A stretch of DNA of 7,297 bases from DATEEW01 sp035273665 (GCA_035273665.1 DATEOW010000207.1:1-7297), one strand, 5' to 3'. Positions 1 through 6,838 are shown, numbered from the stretch's first letter. The notes: a model not told the origin generated them from the sequence alone. Program-made: numbers and translations.

Positions 1-342
1 CTTAATACATGGGCTAAGCGGCTGGTTTTCGGTTGCCAACGCTACGAACCTACGAACACAGGTGATAGCGGATTCACGGTTCCCGATTCCTAAGGCGCCG
101 CCCCTCCTGCTATCCCCTCTTAGCGCTCCGCTACCACCCGCCTTACAGTCATTCCGAATAAGTGAAAAGTGCCCGGCTTGAGGGCTTGGGCGCGGATTGT
201 CTGAACTGCGAACACCCGGTTTTCACTGAAATCGCCGCCACGGGAACGTGCACCCCCCCAGCAATGTCCGGTGTGGCGAAATCTGCATAGCGCTTCCGTA
301 TTCTTGGCACCTCCCTAATCAAGGCGCCCAGTGACGATGTGA
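1..342. other. Gene-free left end; no supported gene
   Basis: This stretch lies beyond the 3' end of the TonB receptor gene, and I see no gene in it that I would defend. Two minus-strand frames are open over much of it. One could start at a GTG (308-310) and end at a TGA (149-151), giving 53 codons. The other is open from just after a TAG (315-317) to a TAA (120-122), but has no start before an internal ATG close to its end. On the plus strand, frames are open from the window edge to about 93 and 181, so the tail of a gene entering from the left cannot be excluded, though neither translation looks protein-like. Also present are a tandem 8-base repeat, CTACGAAC (42-57), a run of seven C (253-259), and 8-bp inverted arms AGTGAAAA (161-168) and TTTTCACT (220-227). 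Confidence 0.5.
303..331 (-). terminator. Hairpin after the TonB receptor gene, possible terminator
   Basis: Read on the minus strand, the arms CTGGGCGCC and GGTGCCAAG pair at eight of nine positions, with one G.U pair and one mismatch, around an 11-base loop. The structure begins 11 bases past the receptor stop codon, where a terminator would be expected. The bases that follow (AATACGG) are not U-rich, so it is not a classical intrinsic terminator. It may instead be a 3'-end stabilising hairpin or chance. Confidence 0.3.
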
Positions 343-2397
343 CTACAGCGCTTTGTCGAGGCTCAGACCGATCATCCAGTTACGGCCCGGCGCCGGCTCG
401 AAGAACCGACCGGCTTGCTGATTGACGATCACCGAGCCGACATATTCTTTATCTGTAAGGTTGTTCAAACGCGCATAAGTGCTTAAGTGCCAGTCGCCGT
501 AGCGTTTGTCGAGCCCCAAACGCAGATTGAATCGAGTATTGGCTGCAGCGGCATCGGTGTTGGCCTCATTCACTTCAATCCTGCCAACGTGAATGCCTTC
601 AACGGCAGCATTGAAGCCCCTCAAGCTGCCTTGAAGTTCCGGTTTCCATTGCAGCAGCACGAAGATCTGGCGCCGCGGCGCGCCCGGCAAACGATTGCCA
701 TCGCTTGCATCGTCGGTGTCAAACCTCGCATTCAATTCGGTCCAGGCCACTCTCGCGCCGATTGTTGGGCTAAGCGCGCCGGTGTATGAGAGTTCCAAAC
801 CATGGCGAATCGTGCGATCGGCGTTGCGATACGTCGTGCGACCGCCGCTGCTGGTGTCGACGACCAACTCATCTCGCGTCTTCACTTGGAATAACGCGAT
901 TTCCAGTTCATGGCCAGAGTAGGGCCAATACTTCAAGCCGATTTCCGCATGTTTGGCGAAGGCGGGATCAAGTCCAAGGTTGAGGCCGGGCCCTGTCGTG
1001 CGATAAGCCAGCTCGGCGAAACTTGGTGTTTCGAAGCCTCGACCGTAATTCGCATACAGATTGAGGGTCTCGGTCGCATGGTAGGTGAGGCCGACGACGG
1101 GATTCGTTGCCCGGTAACGCACGTCGCCACTGTCGTCAGGATTCGATGCTGTGATGAAATCATCCTCGACGTCGAATCGGACGACGCTATGGCGCAGACC
1201 AGCAGTCGTGCTCCATTGATCGGCGAACCGCCATGACAGCTGCGCATAAAGATCTGTATTCCAAACCGTATCCTTTTCGTTGCGTTTCAGTTCACCGCGC
1301 TCGCCCGCGTCATTGATGTAGCCGCGTCGCGTTTCACGCATGGCATCAATGTCGACGCCGGTCGTAAAGGAAAGACTTGAATGAAGGAATTGTTTTTGCG
1401 CAAACTGCAGATTGACGCCGCCATAACGTCTATCCAAGTCGACGATCCCCCCCGACGACGTGGGACTGAGCTGAGCGGATAACGGAATTGCGAGCGCCTG
1501 AAATAGATCACGTTCCCCGTAATACGCCCGCGCGCTAAGCGTTTGTAGCGCATTCGGGCGCGTCTCGATCAACAAACCGCCCTGATTCTGTCGCACCGAT
1601 TTACGGGTGTCGAATTCCTCCGCCGTCGGCGTTGCACTGCGTCGGTCAGCTCGAAGCTCGGCGCGGCTCAATCCGAGCGGATCCTGAGCGAAAGGTTGGT
1701 CGAAAAGGTTTGCTACCACCGTTGCACTCGTATTGTCGGAAAGCGCGTAGCGGAGTTTGGTGTTGAACAAATTTCGTCTTGCGGCGCTGTGGTCGCGATA
1801 TCCGTCGGTATCAAAGCGGGAGAGGGAGGCGGCGCCCTGCAAAGCGCCGCTTTCACCGCGAAGGCGTAGCTGATAGCTTTGCGTATCGAAGTCGCCAAAG
1901 TCGACGCTGCTCTTTAAAACGTCTCGACCGCCGATCCCGGTAAATGTTTGTATGACACCGCCTGCCGCATTGCCATAGAGCTGCGCAAGCGGGCCGCGCA
2001 ATACTTCGATACGCTCCGCGCCCCGCAAATCGATGGCAGAGATCTGGCCTTGCCCATCGGGCATAGTGGCGGGGAAGCCGTCGACGAGCAGTCGAATGCC
2101 GCGGACGCCGAACGCCGAGCGAGAGCCAAATCCGCGAATCGAAAGCTGTTGGTCTTGGGCGTAGTTTTGACGATCGAGTGCGTAAACGCCCGGAATGCGG
2201 CTGAGCGGGTCTGAGATGTTCACGCCCAAGCCCGCCTCGTTGATGCCCTCGCCGTATATTGCATTCAAAGCAGCCGGCGCATCAAAGCCGCGCTGAGTTG
2301 TGCGAGTAGCGGAGACCACTACTGATTCCTCCGCGGCGCGGGCAACTGGGAAAGACAAGACGGCGGCCGCGCAGATGCTGAAAACAACTCGGATCAT
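343..2397 (-). CDS. TonB-dependent outer-membrane receptor, PqqU/YncD-like
   Basis: This is a ligand-gated outer-membrane transporter driven by TonB-ExbB-ExbD. Residues 1 to about 21 form a Sec signal peptide ending in VARA. A TonB box, ESVVVSA (24-30), follows directly. The plug domain spans about 37-155 and includes LSIRGFGSRSAFGVRG (85-100), VDGFPATMPDGQGQ (105-118) and IEVLRGPLAQLYGNAAGG (130-147). The rest is a beta-barrel, including NLYANYGRGFETPSFAEL (446-463), EIGLKY (485-490) and NNLTDKEYVGS (645-655). The 684-residue length is normal for a complete receptor. From memory, the plug signature and the C-terminal FEPAPGRNW match the YncD/PqqU subfamily; E. coli PqqU imports pyrroloquinoline quinone. 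The ligand here is inferred only from that likeness. The ATG is the only reasonable start: an in-frame TGA lies 11 codons upstream, though no good Shine-Dalgarno site is visible. The protein ends in DKAL rather than the usual terminal aromatic residue. A heme, siderophore or copper-type receptor remains possible. Confidence 0.95.
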   Translation of the reverse strand: MIRVVFSICAAAVLSFPVARAAEESVVVSATRTTQRGFDAPAALNAIYGEGINEAGLGVNISDPLSRIPGVYALDRQNYAQDQQLSIRGFGSRSAFGVRGIRLLVDGFPATMPDGQGQISAIDLRGAERIEVLRGPLAQLYGNAAGGVIQTFTGIGGRDVLKSSVDFGDFDTQSYQLRLRGESGALQGAASLSRFDTDGYRDHSAARRNLFNTKLRYALSDNTSATVVANLFDQPFAQDPLGLSRAELRADRRSATPTAEEFDTRKSVRQNQGGLLIETRPNALQTLSARAYYGERDLFQALAIPLSAQLSPTSSGGIVDLDRRYGGVNLQFAQKQFLHSSLSFTTGVDIDAMRETRRGYINDAGERGELKRNEKDTVWNTDLYAQLSWRFADQWSTTAGLRHSVVRFDVEDDFITASNPDDSGDVRYRATNPVVGLTYHATETLNLYANYGRGFETPSFAELAYRTTGPGLNLGLDPAFAKHAEIGLKYWPYSGHELEIALFQVKTRDELVVDTSSGGRTTYRNADRTIRHGLELSYTGALSPTIGARVAWTELNARFDTDDASDGNRLPGAPRRQIFVLLQWKPELQGSLRGFNAAVEGIHVGRIEVNEANTDAAAANTRFNLRLGLDKRYGDWHLSTYARLNNLTDKEYVGSVIVNQQAGRFFEPAPGRNWMIGLSLDKAL

Positions 2398-2452
2398 CGC
2401 CGAATAGGAAGTGGAAAGGATGAATGCTCAAGGCAATCGGCACGCCAGCCGG

Positions 2453-2464
2453 CCTTAGCTAAGG
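2453..2464. promoter_or_regulatory. Perfect 12-bp palindrome upstream of the TonB receptor
   Basis: CCTTAGCTAAGG is a perfect palindrome whose near edge is 55 bases upstream of the receptor ATG, inside the 175-base leader. A dimeric repressor or activator could bind there. It does not match the Fur consensus. I could not find a convincing -35/-10 pair to position it against. Confidence 0.3.
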
Positions 2465-2481
2465 GAGTCTGCAAATTCGCG

Positions 2482-2495
2482 GGTCCATGCGGACC
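2482..2495 (-). promoter_or_regulatory. Short hairpin in the TonB receptor leader
   Basis: GGTCC and GGACC form a 5-bp GC-rich stem around a 4-base loop, about 85 bases upstream of the receptor start. It has no U-tract in either direction, so it is not an intrinsic terminator for the upstream small gene. It may be a small leader structure or chance. Confidence 0.2.
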
Positions 2496-2572
2496 ACGTG
2501 CAGGCAACAATAATTGAAATGCGTTGAATAAACCGGTGGGATTGCCGACAAAACCTGCGGCCAACCTTAGGA

Positions 2573-2758
2573 TTAGGAGCGAGCGCTGTCCAAGGGTGCG
2601 GGAATTTGACCGGCGGCGAGGAGGCGACACAAAGCACTAAAATCGTCCGCCAGGGCTGGATCGTCGTCCACCCGGGCGTCGCTCAGGGCGCGGAGGATCC
2701 GCTCAAGCTCTTCGGGGGTTGTGGGGTCGGCGCCATTCATGGAAGACAGTCTAGCCAT
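2573..2758 (-). CDS. Small acidic hypothetical protein, 61 residues
   Basis: I do not recognise this protein. It has no signal peptide, membrane segment or cysteine pair. Residues 8-50 are rich in Asp, Glu, Ala and Leu (PEELERILRALSDARVDDDP, then LADDFSALCRLLAAG) and are predicted by eye to form two or three amphipathic helices with a short proline-rich tail. Codons show the G/C third-base preference of the neighbouring genes, which supports real coding. Two starts are possible: the ATG at 2756-2758 or a second ATG at 2738-2740, giving 55 residues; neither has a clear Shine-Dalgarno site. It starts 60 bases after the MarC stop on the same strand, so it may be the last gene of the exported-protein/MarC operon. 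It could be a small cytoplasmic adaptor, but no function can be assigned. Confidence 0.55.
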   Translation of the reverse strand: MARLSSMNGADPTTPEELERILRALSDARVDDDPALADDFSALCRLLAAGQIPAPLDSARS

Positions 2759-2818
2759 TAGCGTGCCTATGTCGGAATAGGTCTTAGGGGTTAAACGGCC
2801 TCGGCTAGAGGTGCGGGT

Positions 2819-3451
2819 TTAGCTGGCCAAACCAGGGAATAAGCCTTTTAAGCCCTCCGCCATGGTTTGCACGGCCATCGCTGCGAGCAGCAGGCCGAGG
2901 ATCCGCGTGGCGATATTCAGCGTCGTTAAGCTCAGGCGAGAGGCGATGCTATGGGCTTGCCGAAGCGTGAGCCAGGAGACGATACAAACCAAGCCGATAC
3001 AGAGAATAACCGCGAGAAGATGCGCCGCATCGCCGCGTTCGCCGGCGATGATCGCCGTGCTGATTGCCCCCGGCCCAGCAAGGAGCGGAAATGCGAGCGG
3101 CACAACGCCGCTGACATCTCCAGCTTGGAATTCGGTGGCTTCGGCTTCCGATTGGCGCACTCGCCCGGCCTCGGCATTCAGCATGGCAAGGGCCATCAGC
3201 AGGAGTACCAAGCCGCCTCCGACGCGGAAAGCGGGGAGGCTCGCGCCGATCAGTTTAAGCAGGGAATCGCCCAGTACGGTGGACAGCGCCAGTACCGCAA
3301 ACACGGTGATGGCAACGGCCCCCGCCAGCCGTTTACGCTGGGCGGCGTTTTGGCCTTTCGTGAGTGCGATAAAAAAAGGAATCGAAAGAAAGGGGTCGAC
3401 AACGGCCGTCAGGGTGACGAAGAACCGCAAGTATTCGGTCCAGCTGGTCAT
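2819..3451 (-). CDS. MarC family integral inner-membrane protein
   Basis: This is a complete 210-residue member of the MarC/YchE/YhgN family (formerly UPF0056), close to the usual length. Six hydrophobic segments are visible at about 8-30, 43-61, 67-91, 113-136, 145-163 and 179-204. Family landmarks are VVDPFLSIPFFIALT (17-31) in the first segment, PLAFPLLAGPGAISTAII (118-135) in the fourth, and NIATRILGLLLAAMAVQ (179-195) in the last. A polar, charged loop (92-112) separates the two three-helix halves, fitting the family's internal repeat. The molecular role is not established; the early link to multiple antibiotic resistance in E. coli was not upheld, and small-solute transport is a common guess. 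The ATG lies 3 bases after the stop of the upstream exported-protein gene, implying co-transcription and probable translational coupling. Its only ribosome-site candidate is a weak AAGG within the end of that gene. Confidence 0.95.
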   Translation of the reverse strand: MTSWTEYLRFFVTLTAVVDPFLSIPFFIALTKGQNAAQRKRLAGAVAITVFAVLALSTVLGDSLLKLIGASLPAFRVGGGLVLLLMALAMLNAEAGRVRQSEAEATEFQAGDVSGVVPLAFPLLAGPGAISTAIIAGERGDAAHLLAVILCIGLVCIVSWLTLRQAHSIASRLSLTTLNIATRILGLLLAAMAVQTMAEGLKGLFPGLAS

Positions 3452-3454
3452 GCT

Positions 3455-4414
3455 TCAGCCGGCCTTTTTGGGACAGAAACGCTCCACTTGTTTTCCGGCA
3501 TAGTCATAGGGTCCCATCCGCACCAACTTTTCGTTCAGGGCAGGCGGGGCAGGATACTGTGTTTTCAGTTCTTCGCGGATGCCGGCAAGTTCCGCCGGCA
3601 ATTCCTTACCGAGCGCTTGGCTCATCGGGTCGCCCTCGGCGGTACGGGCCTTTTCGACCCATTCATGGAAAGGATGCGCGTAAAAACGCTGTAAACGGGG
3701 CACAGCCGCTTTGGGGATCTGCTGCGCGTACATGTCCGTTACCGCATCGTGTTGTTGGAGCAATTCCCCCGTCAGCGCGGAAAGCGCAGGAAGATCCGCT
3801 TCGCGATAATTTTCCAGCGGCTGCAATTGTTCCAACTTCGCGGCTAAGCCAGGCTGCGCCAAATTGACTGCCTTGTTCAGTTGTGTGAGCCGTCCTTCTT
3901 TTTGAAAATAAGTCTTGAGCCAGACGACTGCTGCCGGCTCAAGCTGTCCGCCAATCGGTTCAATGGCATGTGACCGGAAATCTTCCAGCACATAAAGGTT
4001 CGCCACATACTTCAGCACCTCTTTATCTTTAGCGAAGGCCAGCAGGGACGCGCGCTCTGACGGATTCAGGCGATTGAGCGCATACAGCGAAAAACGATTG
4101 AGATGCCGGGCGGTTTGAGGTTCCTTCACATTGACCAACTGCCTATTACTGTTCATCACACTTTCTATCGCGCGACGAAACTCGGGATTCAGTGTCAGGT
4201 TTTGATTGGAGGTAATTTTGTCGCATTGGCCTTGTAGCGCCGCCTGACGAAATTGATGGGCAGCTTCCTCGAATTTGCGCACATACCCTGTCCAATAATC
4301 GTTGAATGCGGGACTCAATTTGAGGAATTCGAGGTCTTGCAAGTCTTGCTGAACCTGTTGCGCCAGCGGCTGGCTGCTCCACAACATGCAAATAGCGAGG
4401 AAAAAAGCTCTCAT
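3455..4414 (-). CDS. Exported helical protein of unknown function
   Basis: I do not recognise this 319-residue protein. It begins with a short Sec signal (MRAFFLAICMLWSSQPLA, cleavage likely after residue 18). There is no lipobox, because Cys9 lies inside the hydrophobic core rather than at a cleavage site. The mature part appears almost wholly helical, with Gln-, Leu- and Ala-rich stretches and no internal membrane segment. It has exactly two cysteines, Cys64 and Cys314, near opposite ends, which could form one disulfide after export. The stretch VPRLQRFYAHPFHEWVEKA (about 236-254) faintly recalls C-terminal helices of DUF2059-type periplasmic proteins, but too weakly to assign. The protein is probably periplasmic. 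Its gene ends 3 bases before MarC, so the two are very likely expressed together, and it may assist or regulate that membrane protein; this is inference. No strong Shine-Dalgarno site precedes the ATG. Confidence 0.8.
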   Translation of the reverse strand: MRAFFLAICMLWSSQPLAQQVQQDLQDLEFLKLSPAFNDYWTGYVRKFEEAAHQFRQAALQGQCDKITSNQNLTLNPEFRRAIESVMNSNRQLVNVKEPQTARHLNRFSLYALNRLNPSERASLLAFAKDKEVLKYVANLYVLEDFRSHAIEPIGGQLEPAAVVWLKTYFQKEGRLTQLNKAVNLAQPGLAAKLEQLQPLENYREADLPALSALTGELLQQHDAVTDMYAQQIPKAAVPRLQRFYAHPFHEWVEKARTAEGDPMSQALGKELPAELAGIREELKTQYPAPPALNEKLVRMGPYDYAGKQVERFCPKKAG

Positions 4415-4465
4415 GACTTTTAGGTGGCCGACGGGAAGGACAGTGTAGCTTGCCGATGCGTCAAT

Positions 4466-4492
4466 ATAACGCCTCTATAAGCGGGGCGTTAT
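4466..4492 (-). terminator. Perfect 8-bp hairpin between hydrolase and exported-protein genes
   Basis: ATAACGCC (4466-4473) and GGCGTTAT (4485-4492) are exact inverted arms around an 11-base loop. On the minus strand the stem starts 6 bases after the hydrolase stop codon, the normal place for a terminator. The bases that follow (ATTGACG) lack a U-tract, while on the plus strand GAGCCTTTAG follows. It may terminate weakly, protect the 3' end, or bind a protein upstream of the next gene. Confidence 0.45.
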
Positions 4493-4498
4493 GAGCCT

Positions 4499-6781
4499 TT
4501 AGTCAAGCCGCCTCAGCTCGAAGAACGTGGTGGGCGCACCGAGCGCGGCGGTGTCGATGTGCAGCATGAAGCCGCTGCCATCACCTAGGGGTTGCGTTGC
4601 GATGGTTTGAAAACCGCCATTCGCCGCCGGCCTACGGTCGCCATTCAGGTTCAGCGGATAGACGACGTATTGCGCGTGCGGTGTGAGACGAAGTGAAAGC
4701 TGTAAGGAAATCGCTTCGAGACGGACAGGAAGATCGCCCATTTCAATCAGCCGTTCACGATTGTCGTTACTGAATACGGCGTTTGAATTCAAAGCATCCG
4801 TCGCCACAATCAGAAGTAGCCGATCGCTTTGGGTCAGCGATTCGCCGCCGCTTCCGTCCGGCTTGGTTTTGTCGAGGGAACTGAGCGACACCAAGGCGTC
4901 GGTGTCCGCGTTTTCAATAATCAAACGATCGCCTTTGCGACCCGCAGGAGGACTGTGTGCTTGGAAAACATAGGCCTCAGTACGTGGCGTGCGGACGCGC
5001 ATCTGGTAAATCGGCTCCGCGCCATCGGCTTGTTCGATATGGGTGACGATTTCACCCGTATCGCTCACATAATGTTCGACATCGCTACCCATGTAAGTCG
5101 CATTGTCAGGAGAGAGCGCTTTCAATTTGTTTAGATGATTTTCAAAATACGTGCGCTGGCTGCCGCTAACGGTTTTTTGCTCAATCGTGAAGGAGGTGCT
5201 GCCTGCGAGCGGCATGGTCGAGCCACTGCGTTTAATTGCAATTTTAGAAAGGAGCGCCATTCGAGTGATACTCGAGGGCATTCCTTGATTTGCAGAGGAT
5301 TTGAAATGCAGCACTGAGTCAGGCAAATTCACCGTGAAGGCATGTTGCGCTGGCGATACGTCTCCACGACGGAAAAGTAAAGCCGCCAGTGTTTCTCCGG
5401 CTCTTGCAATCGGGTCCATGCCGATGGAAAAAGGATACATGCGCTCACTGCGCAAGGTATCCGGCATGACTTGATACCGGAGCGTGATGGGATTCGAGTA
5501 ACGGCATATGCCGTCCCATCCCTGCAGCGCCGCATACGCGGGCAACGCTATTCCGGCTTCACGGCGCCATTTGTTCCAGTACGGAATATCGTATTCGTCG
5601 ACGATGAAAGGCTTATTCAAATATCGGTTGGCGGCGAAGACTTGCACATAGCCCAGTGCGTCGGAGAATGAGCTGTTATTCGCACTTTCAAAGGGCCGGC
5701 CATCCGCATCGTGATAGGCATGCATGTTGACCGCGTCCACGTGTTCCTTCGCGGCGACCGTTTGGATGACTTTACCGTTGTTGTAGGCACTGACCAGTAA
5801 ATCGGAGCCCGACAGTGCTTCGACGTAGCTTTTCATCCACGCTGCGGTTCTTTGTTCGCGATGGCTCAGAAACTCGTGGAGCAATGACGCGTTCGGATAC
5901 GCCGACTTACCCACAGGCGGGATGTCATTTCGCGTGAGTACGACAGGGGGGCTGCGCGTTAGCGCCCAGGCAATCATGAGGTCTTTTAAGGCATCGGGCA
6001 GTTCGTTATTCGGCTGCTTGCGCAGGTTGTAGACCATCGATAATTCATTTGCGAGCAACACAGAGGCCAGGGCGGGATCCGTCAAGATGCTGTTTTGCGG
6101 ACCGTCGCCATCGTAGTCTTGGTGGAAGAGGGTATTCACGATCCCTTTCCAGTGCGCTTGATAGGCCGGGTCGTAGTGGACGGACAGTTTGGTGCGAAAG
6201 TCGGTGTTTTCCGAGCGATTGCGACCCACCATGCCCCAGGCCGCATTGTCGTCCGACATCATGTCGAGCATCCAGTGGATGCCGTGCGCTTTGAGGACGC
6301 GCAGAAAGTTGTAAAAACGATCCCGTTGTGTCGCATTGAACCGGAGGTCGTTGTCCGGGCTGGCTGGGACACCTTCCATCAAAGCGCCTTCGGTATGGTG
6401 CATGCGCACGATGTTGTAGCCATGCCGACGCAGCTGTACGGCGATCCGCTCTGCCGTCTCCTCGTCCGGAAACTTACCCCAGGGCCCGGCGAAGTTAATT
6501 GCAGCACACATGAAACGGTGAGGCGTTGCCCCGTTGAGAGAAGTGTTCCCGCCTGCTGTCGTCCGGACCCGCTTCGTCGCGGGATTGTCGGTTCCCAAGT
6601 CGACGCGTTCAAAGAGCTCGGAAAAATCTAAGGCGTTACCTGGCGAGACTTCCAATTCGACGTCGGCCACGTCCAGCCAATGTCCCGCCGCGAAGGCGGG
6701 AGTGGCGGTACAAAGAAACGTTGCGCAAAGCACATACGCGAATGCCGTCTGGCTCCGCCCCGATTGAGCAGCCTTTTTCAT
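4499..6781 (-). CDS. Exported glycoside hydrolase-like protein, clan GH-A type barrel
   Basis: This 760-residue exported protein probably cleaves a polysaccharide or oligosaccharide in the periplasm or outside the cell. Residues 1 to about 31 are a Sec signal ending in TPAFA. A short N-terminal segment contains VSPGNALDFSEL (45-56), a pattern I associate with large exported cellulase-like hydrolases. A TIM-barrel region covers about 86-470. NIVRMHHTEG (123-132) fits barrel strand 2. LLANELSMVYN (242-252) supplies the probable acid/base Glu246 after Asn245. VNMHAYHD (351-358) fits strand 6. FIVDEYD (392-398) supplies the probable nucleophile Glu396, and LQGWDGICRYS (419-429) fits strand 8. The C-terminal 280 residues look beta-rich and probably form accessory sandwich domains. 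A calcium-loop-like DYDGDG lies at 222-227. I cannot place the protein in a numbered family, and the substrate is unknown. The start is firm, with GGAGGAGG ending 4 bases before the ATG. The gene is divergent from a PAS sensor gene. Confidence 0.85.
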   Translation of the reverse strand: MKKAAQSGRSQTAFAYVLCATFLCTATPAFAAGHWLDVADVELEVSPGNALDFSELFERVDLGTDNPATKRVRTTAGGNTSLNGATPHRFMCAAINFAGPWGKFPDEETAERIAVQLRRHGYNIVRMHHTEGALMEGVPASPDNDLRFNATQRDRFYNFLRVLKAHGIHWMLDMMSDDNAAWGMVGRNRSENTDFRTKLSVHYDPAYQAHWKGIVNTLFHQDYDGDGPQNSILTDPALASVLLANELSMVYNLRKQPNNELPDALKDLMIAWALTRSPPVVLTRNDIPPVGKSAYPNASLLHEFLSHREQRTAAWMKSYVEALSGSDLLVSAYNNGKVIQTVAAKEHVDAVNMHAYHDADGRPFESANNSSFSDALGYVQVFAANRYLNKPFIVDEYDIPYWNKWRREAGIALPAYAALQGWDGICRYSNPITLRYQVMPDTLRSERMYPFSIGMDPIARAGETLAALLFRRGDVSPAQHAFTVNLPDSVLHFKSSANQGMPSSITRMALLSKIAIKRSGSTMPLAGSTSFTIEQKTVSGSQRTYFENHLNKLKALSPDNATYMGSDVEHYVSDTGEIVTHIEQADGAEPIYQMRVRTPRTEAYVFQAHSPPAGRKGDRLIIENADTDALVSLSSLDKTKPDGSGGESLTQSDRLLLIVATDALNSNAVFSNDNRERLIEMGDLPVRLEAISLQLSLRLTPHAQYVVYPLNLNGDRRPAANGGFQTIATQPLGDGSGFMLHIDTAALGAPTTFFELRRLD

Positions 6782-6785
6782 ATTT

Positions 6786-6793
6786 CCTCCTCC
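6786..6793 (-). promoter_or_regulatory. Strong ribosome binding site of the hydrolase gene
   Basis: On the minus strand GGAGGAGG lies 4 bases before the ATG, or 7 bases counting from the first GGAGG. This doubled Shine-Dalgarno core is by far the strongest among the minus-strand genes here. It fixes the start codon and suggests efficient translation. Confidence 0.85.
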
Positions 6794-6825
6794 GAAGGAT
6801 GCACCGGGAAAACTCCGCTTCCCTT

Positions 6826-6838
6826 ATGCCATCGGCAT
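6826..6838. promoter_or_regulatory. Operator-like palindrome over the hydrolase promoter
   Basis: ATGCC and GGCAT are exact inverted arms around a 3-base centre, ATC. The site overlaps the downstream end of the predicted -10 box and the likely transcription start of the hydrolase gene, where a bound repressor would block initiation. It could alternatively fold as a small 5' hairpin in the transcript, or be chance given the 5-bp arms. Confidence 0.35.

Noticed and set aside
161..227. Integron attC site or transposon end formed by the AGTGAAAA inverted arms
   Set aside because: No GTTRRRY/RYYYAAC core sites, no integrase or transposase and no target duplication are visible.
2500..2525. AT-rich patch in the receptor leader as a Fur box
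   Set aside because: AACAATAATTGAAATG matches the 19-base Fur consensus too poorly and lacks its symmetry.
2398..2572. Cobalamin riboswitch upstream of the TonB receptor
   Set aside because: No B12-box sequence is visible and the leader is too short for the full fold.
2799..2811. Small hairpin after the MarC stop as a terminator
   Set aside because: The stem is only 4 bp and no real U-tract follows; a similar 5-bp stem at 2766-2781 is equally weak.
2862..3694. Two long plus-strand open frames (213 and 247 codons) opposite MarC and the exported-protein gene
   Set aside because: Both lie antisense to genes with clear family or export features, and their translations are low-complexity, charged mirror products of GC-rich codons with no domain.
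6095..6631. A 178-codon plus-strand open frame inside the hydrolase gene
   Set aside because: It is antisense to the hydrolase barrel region; no ribosome site or recognisable fold supports it.
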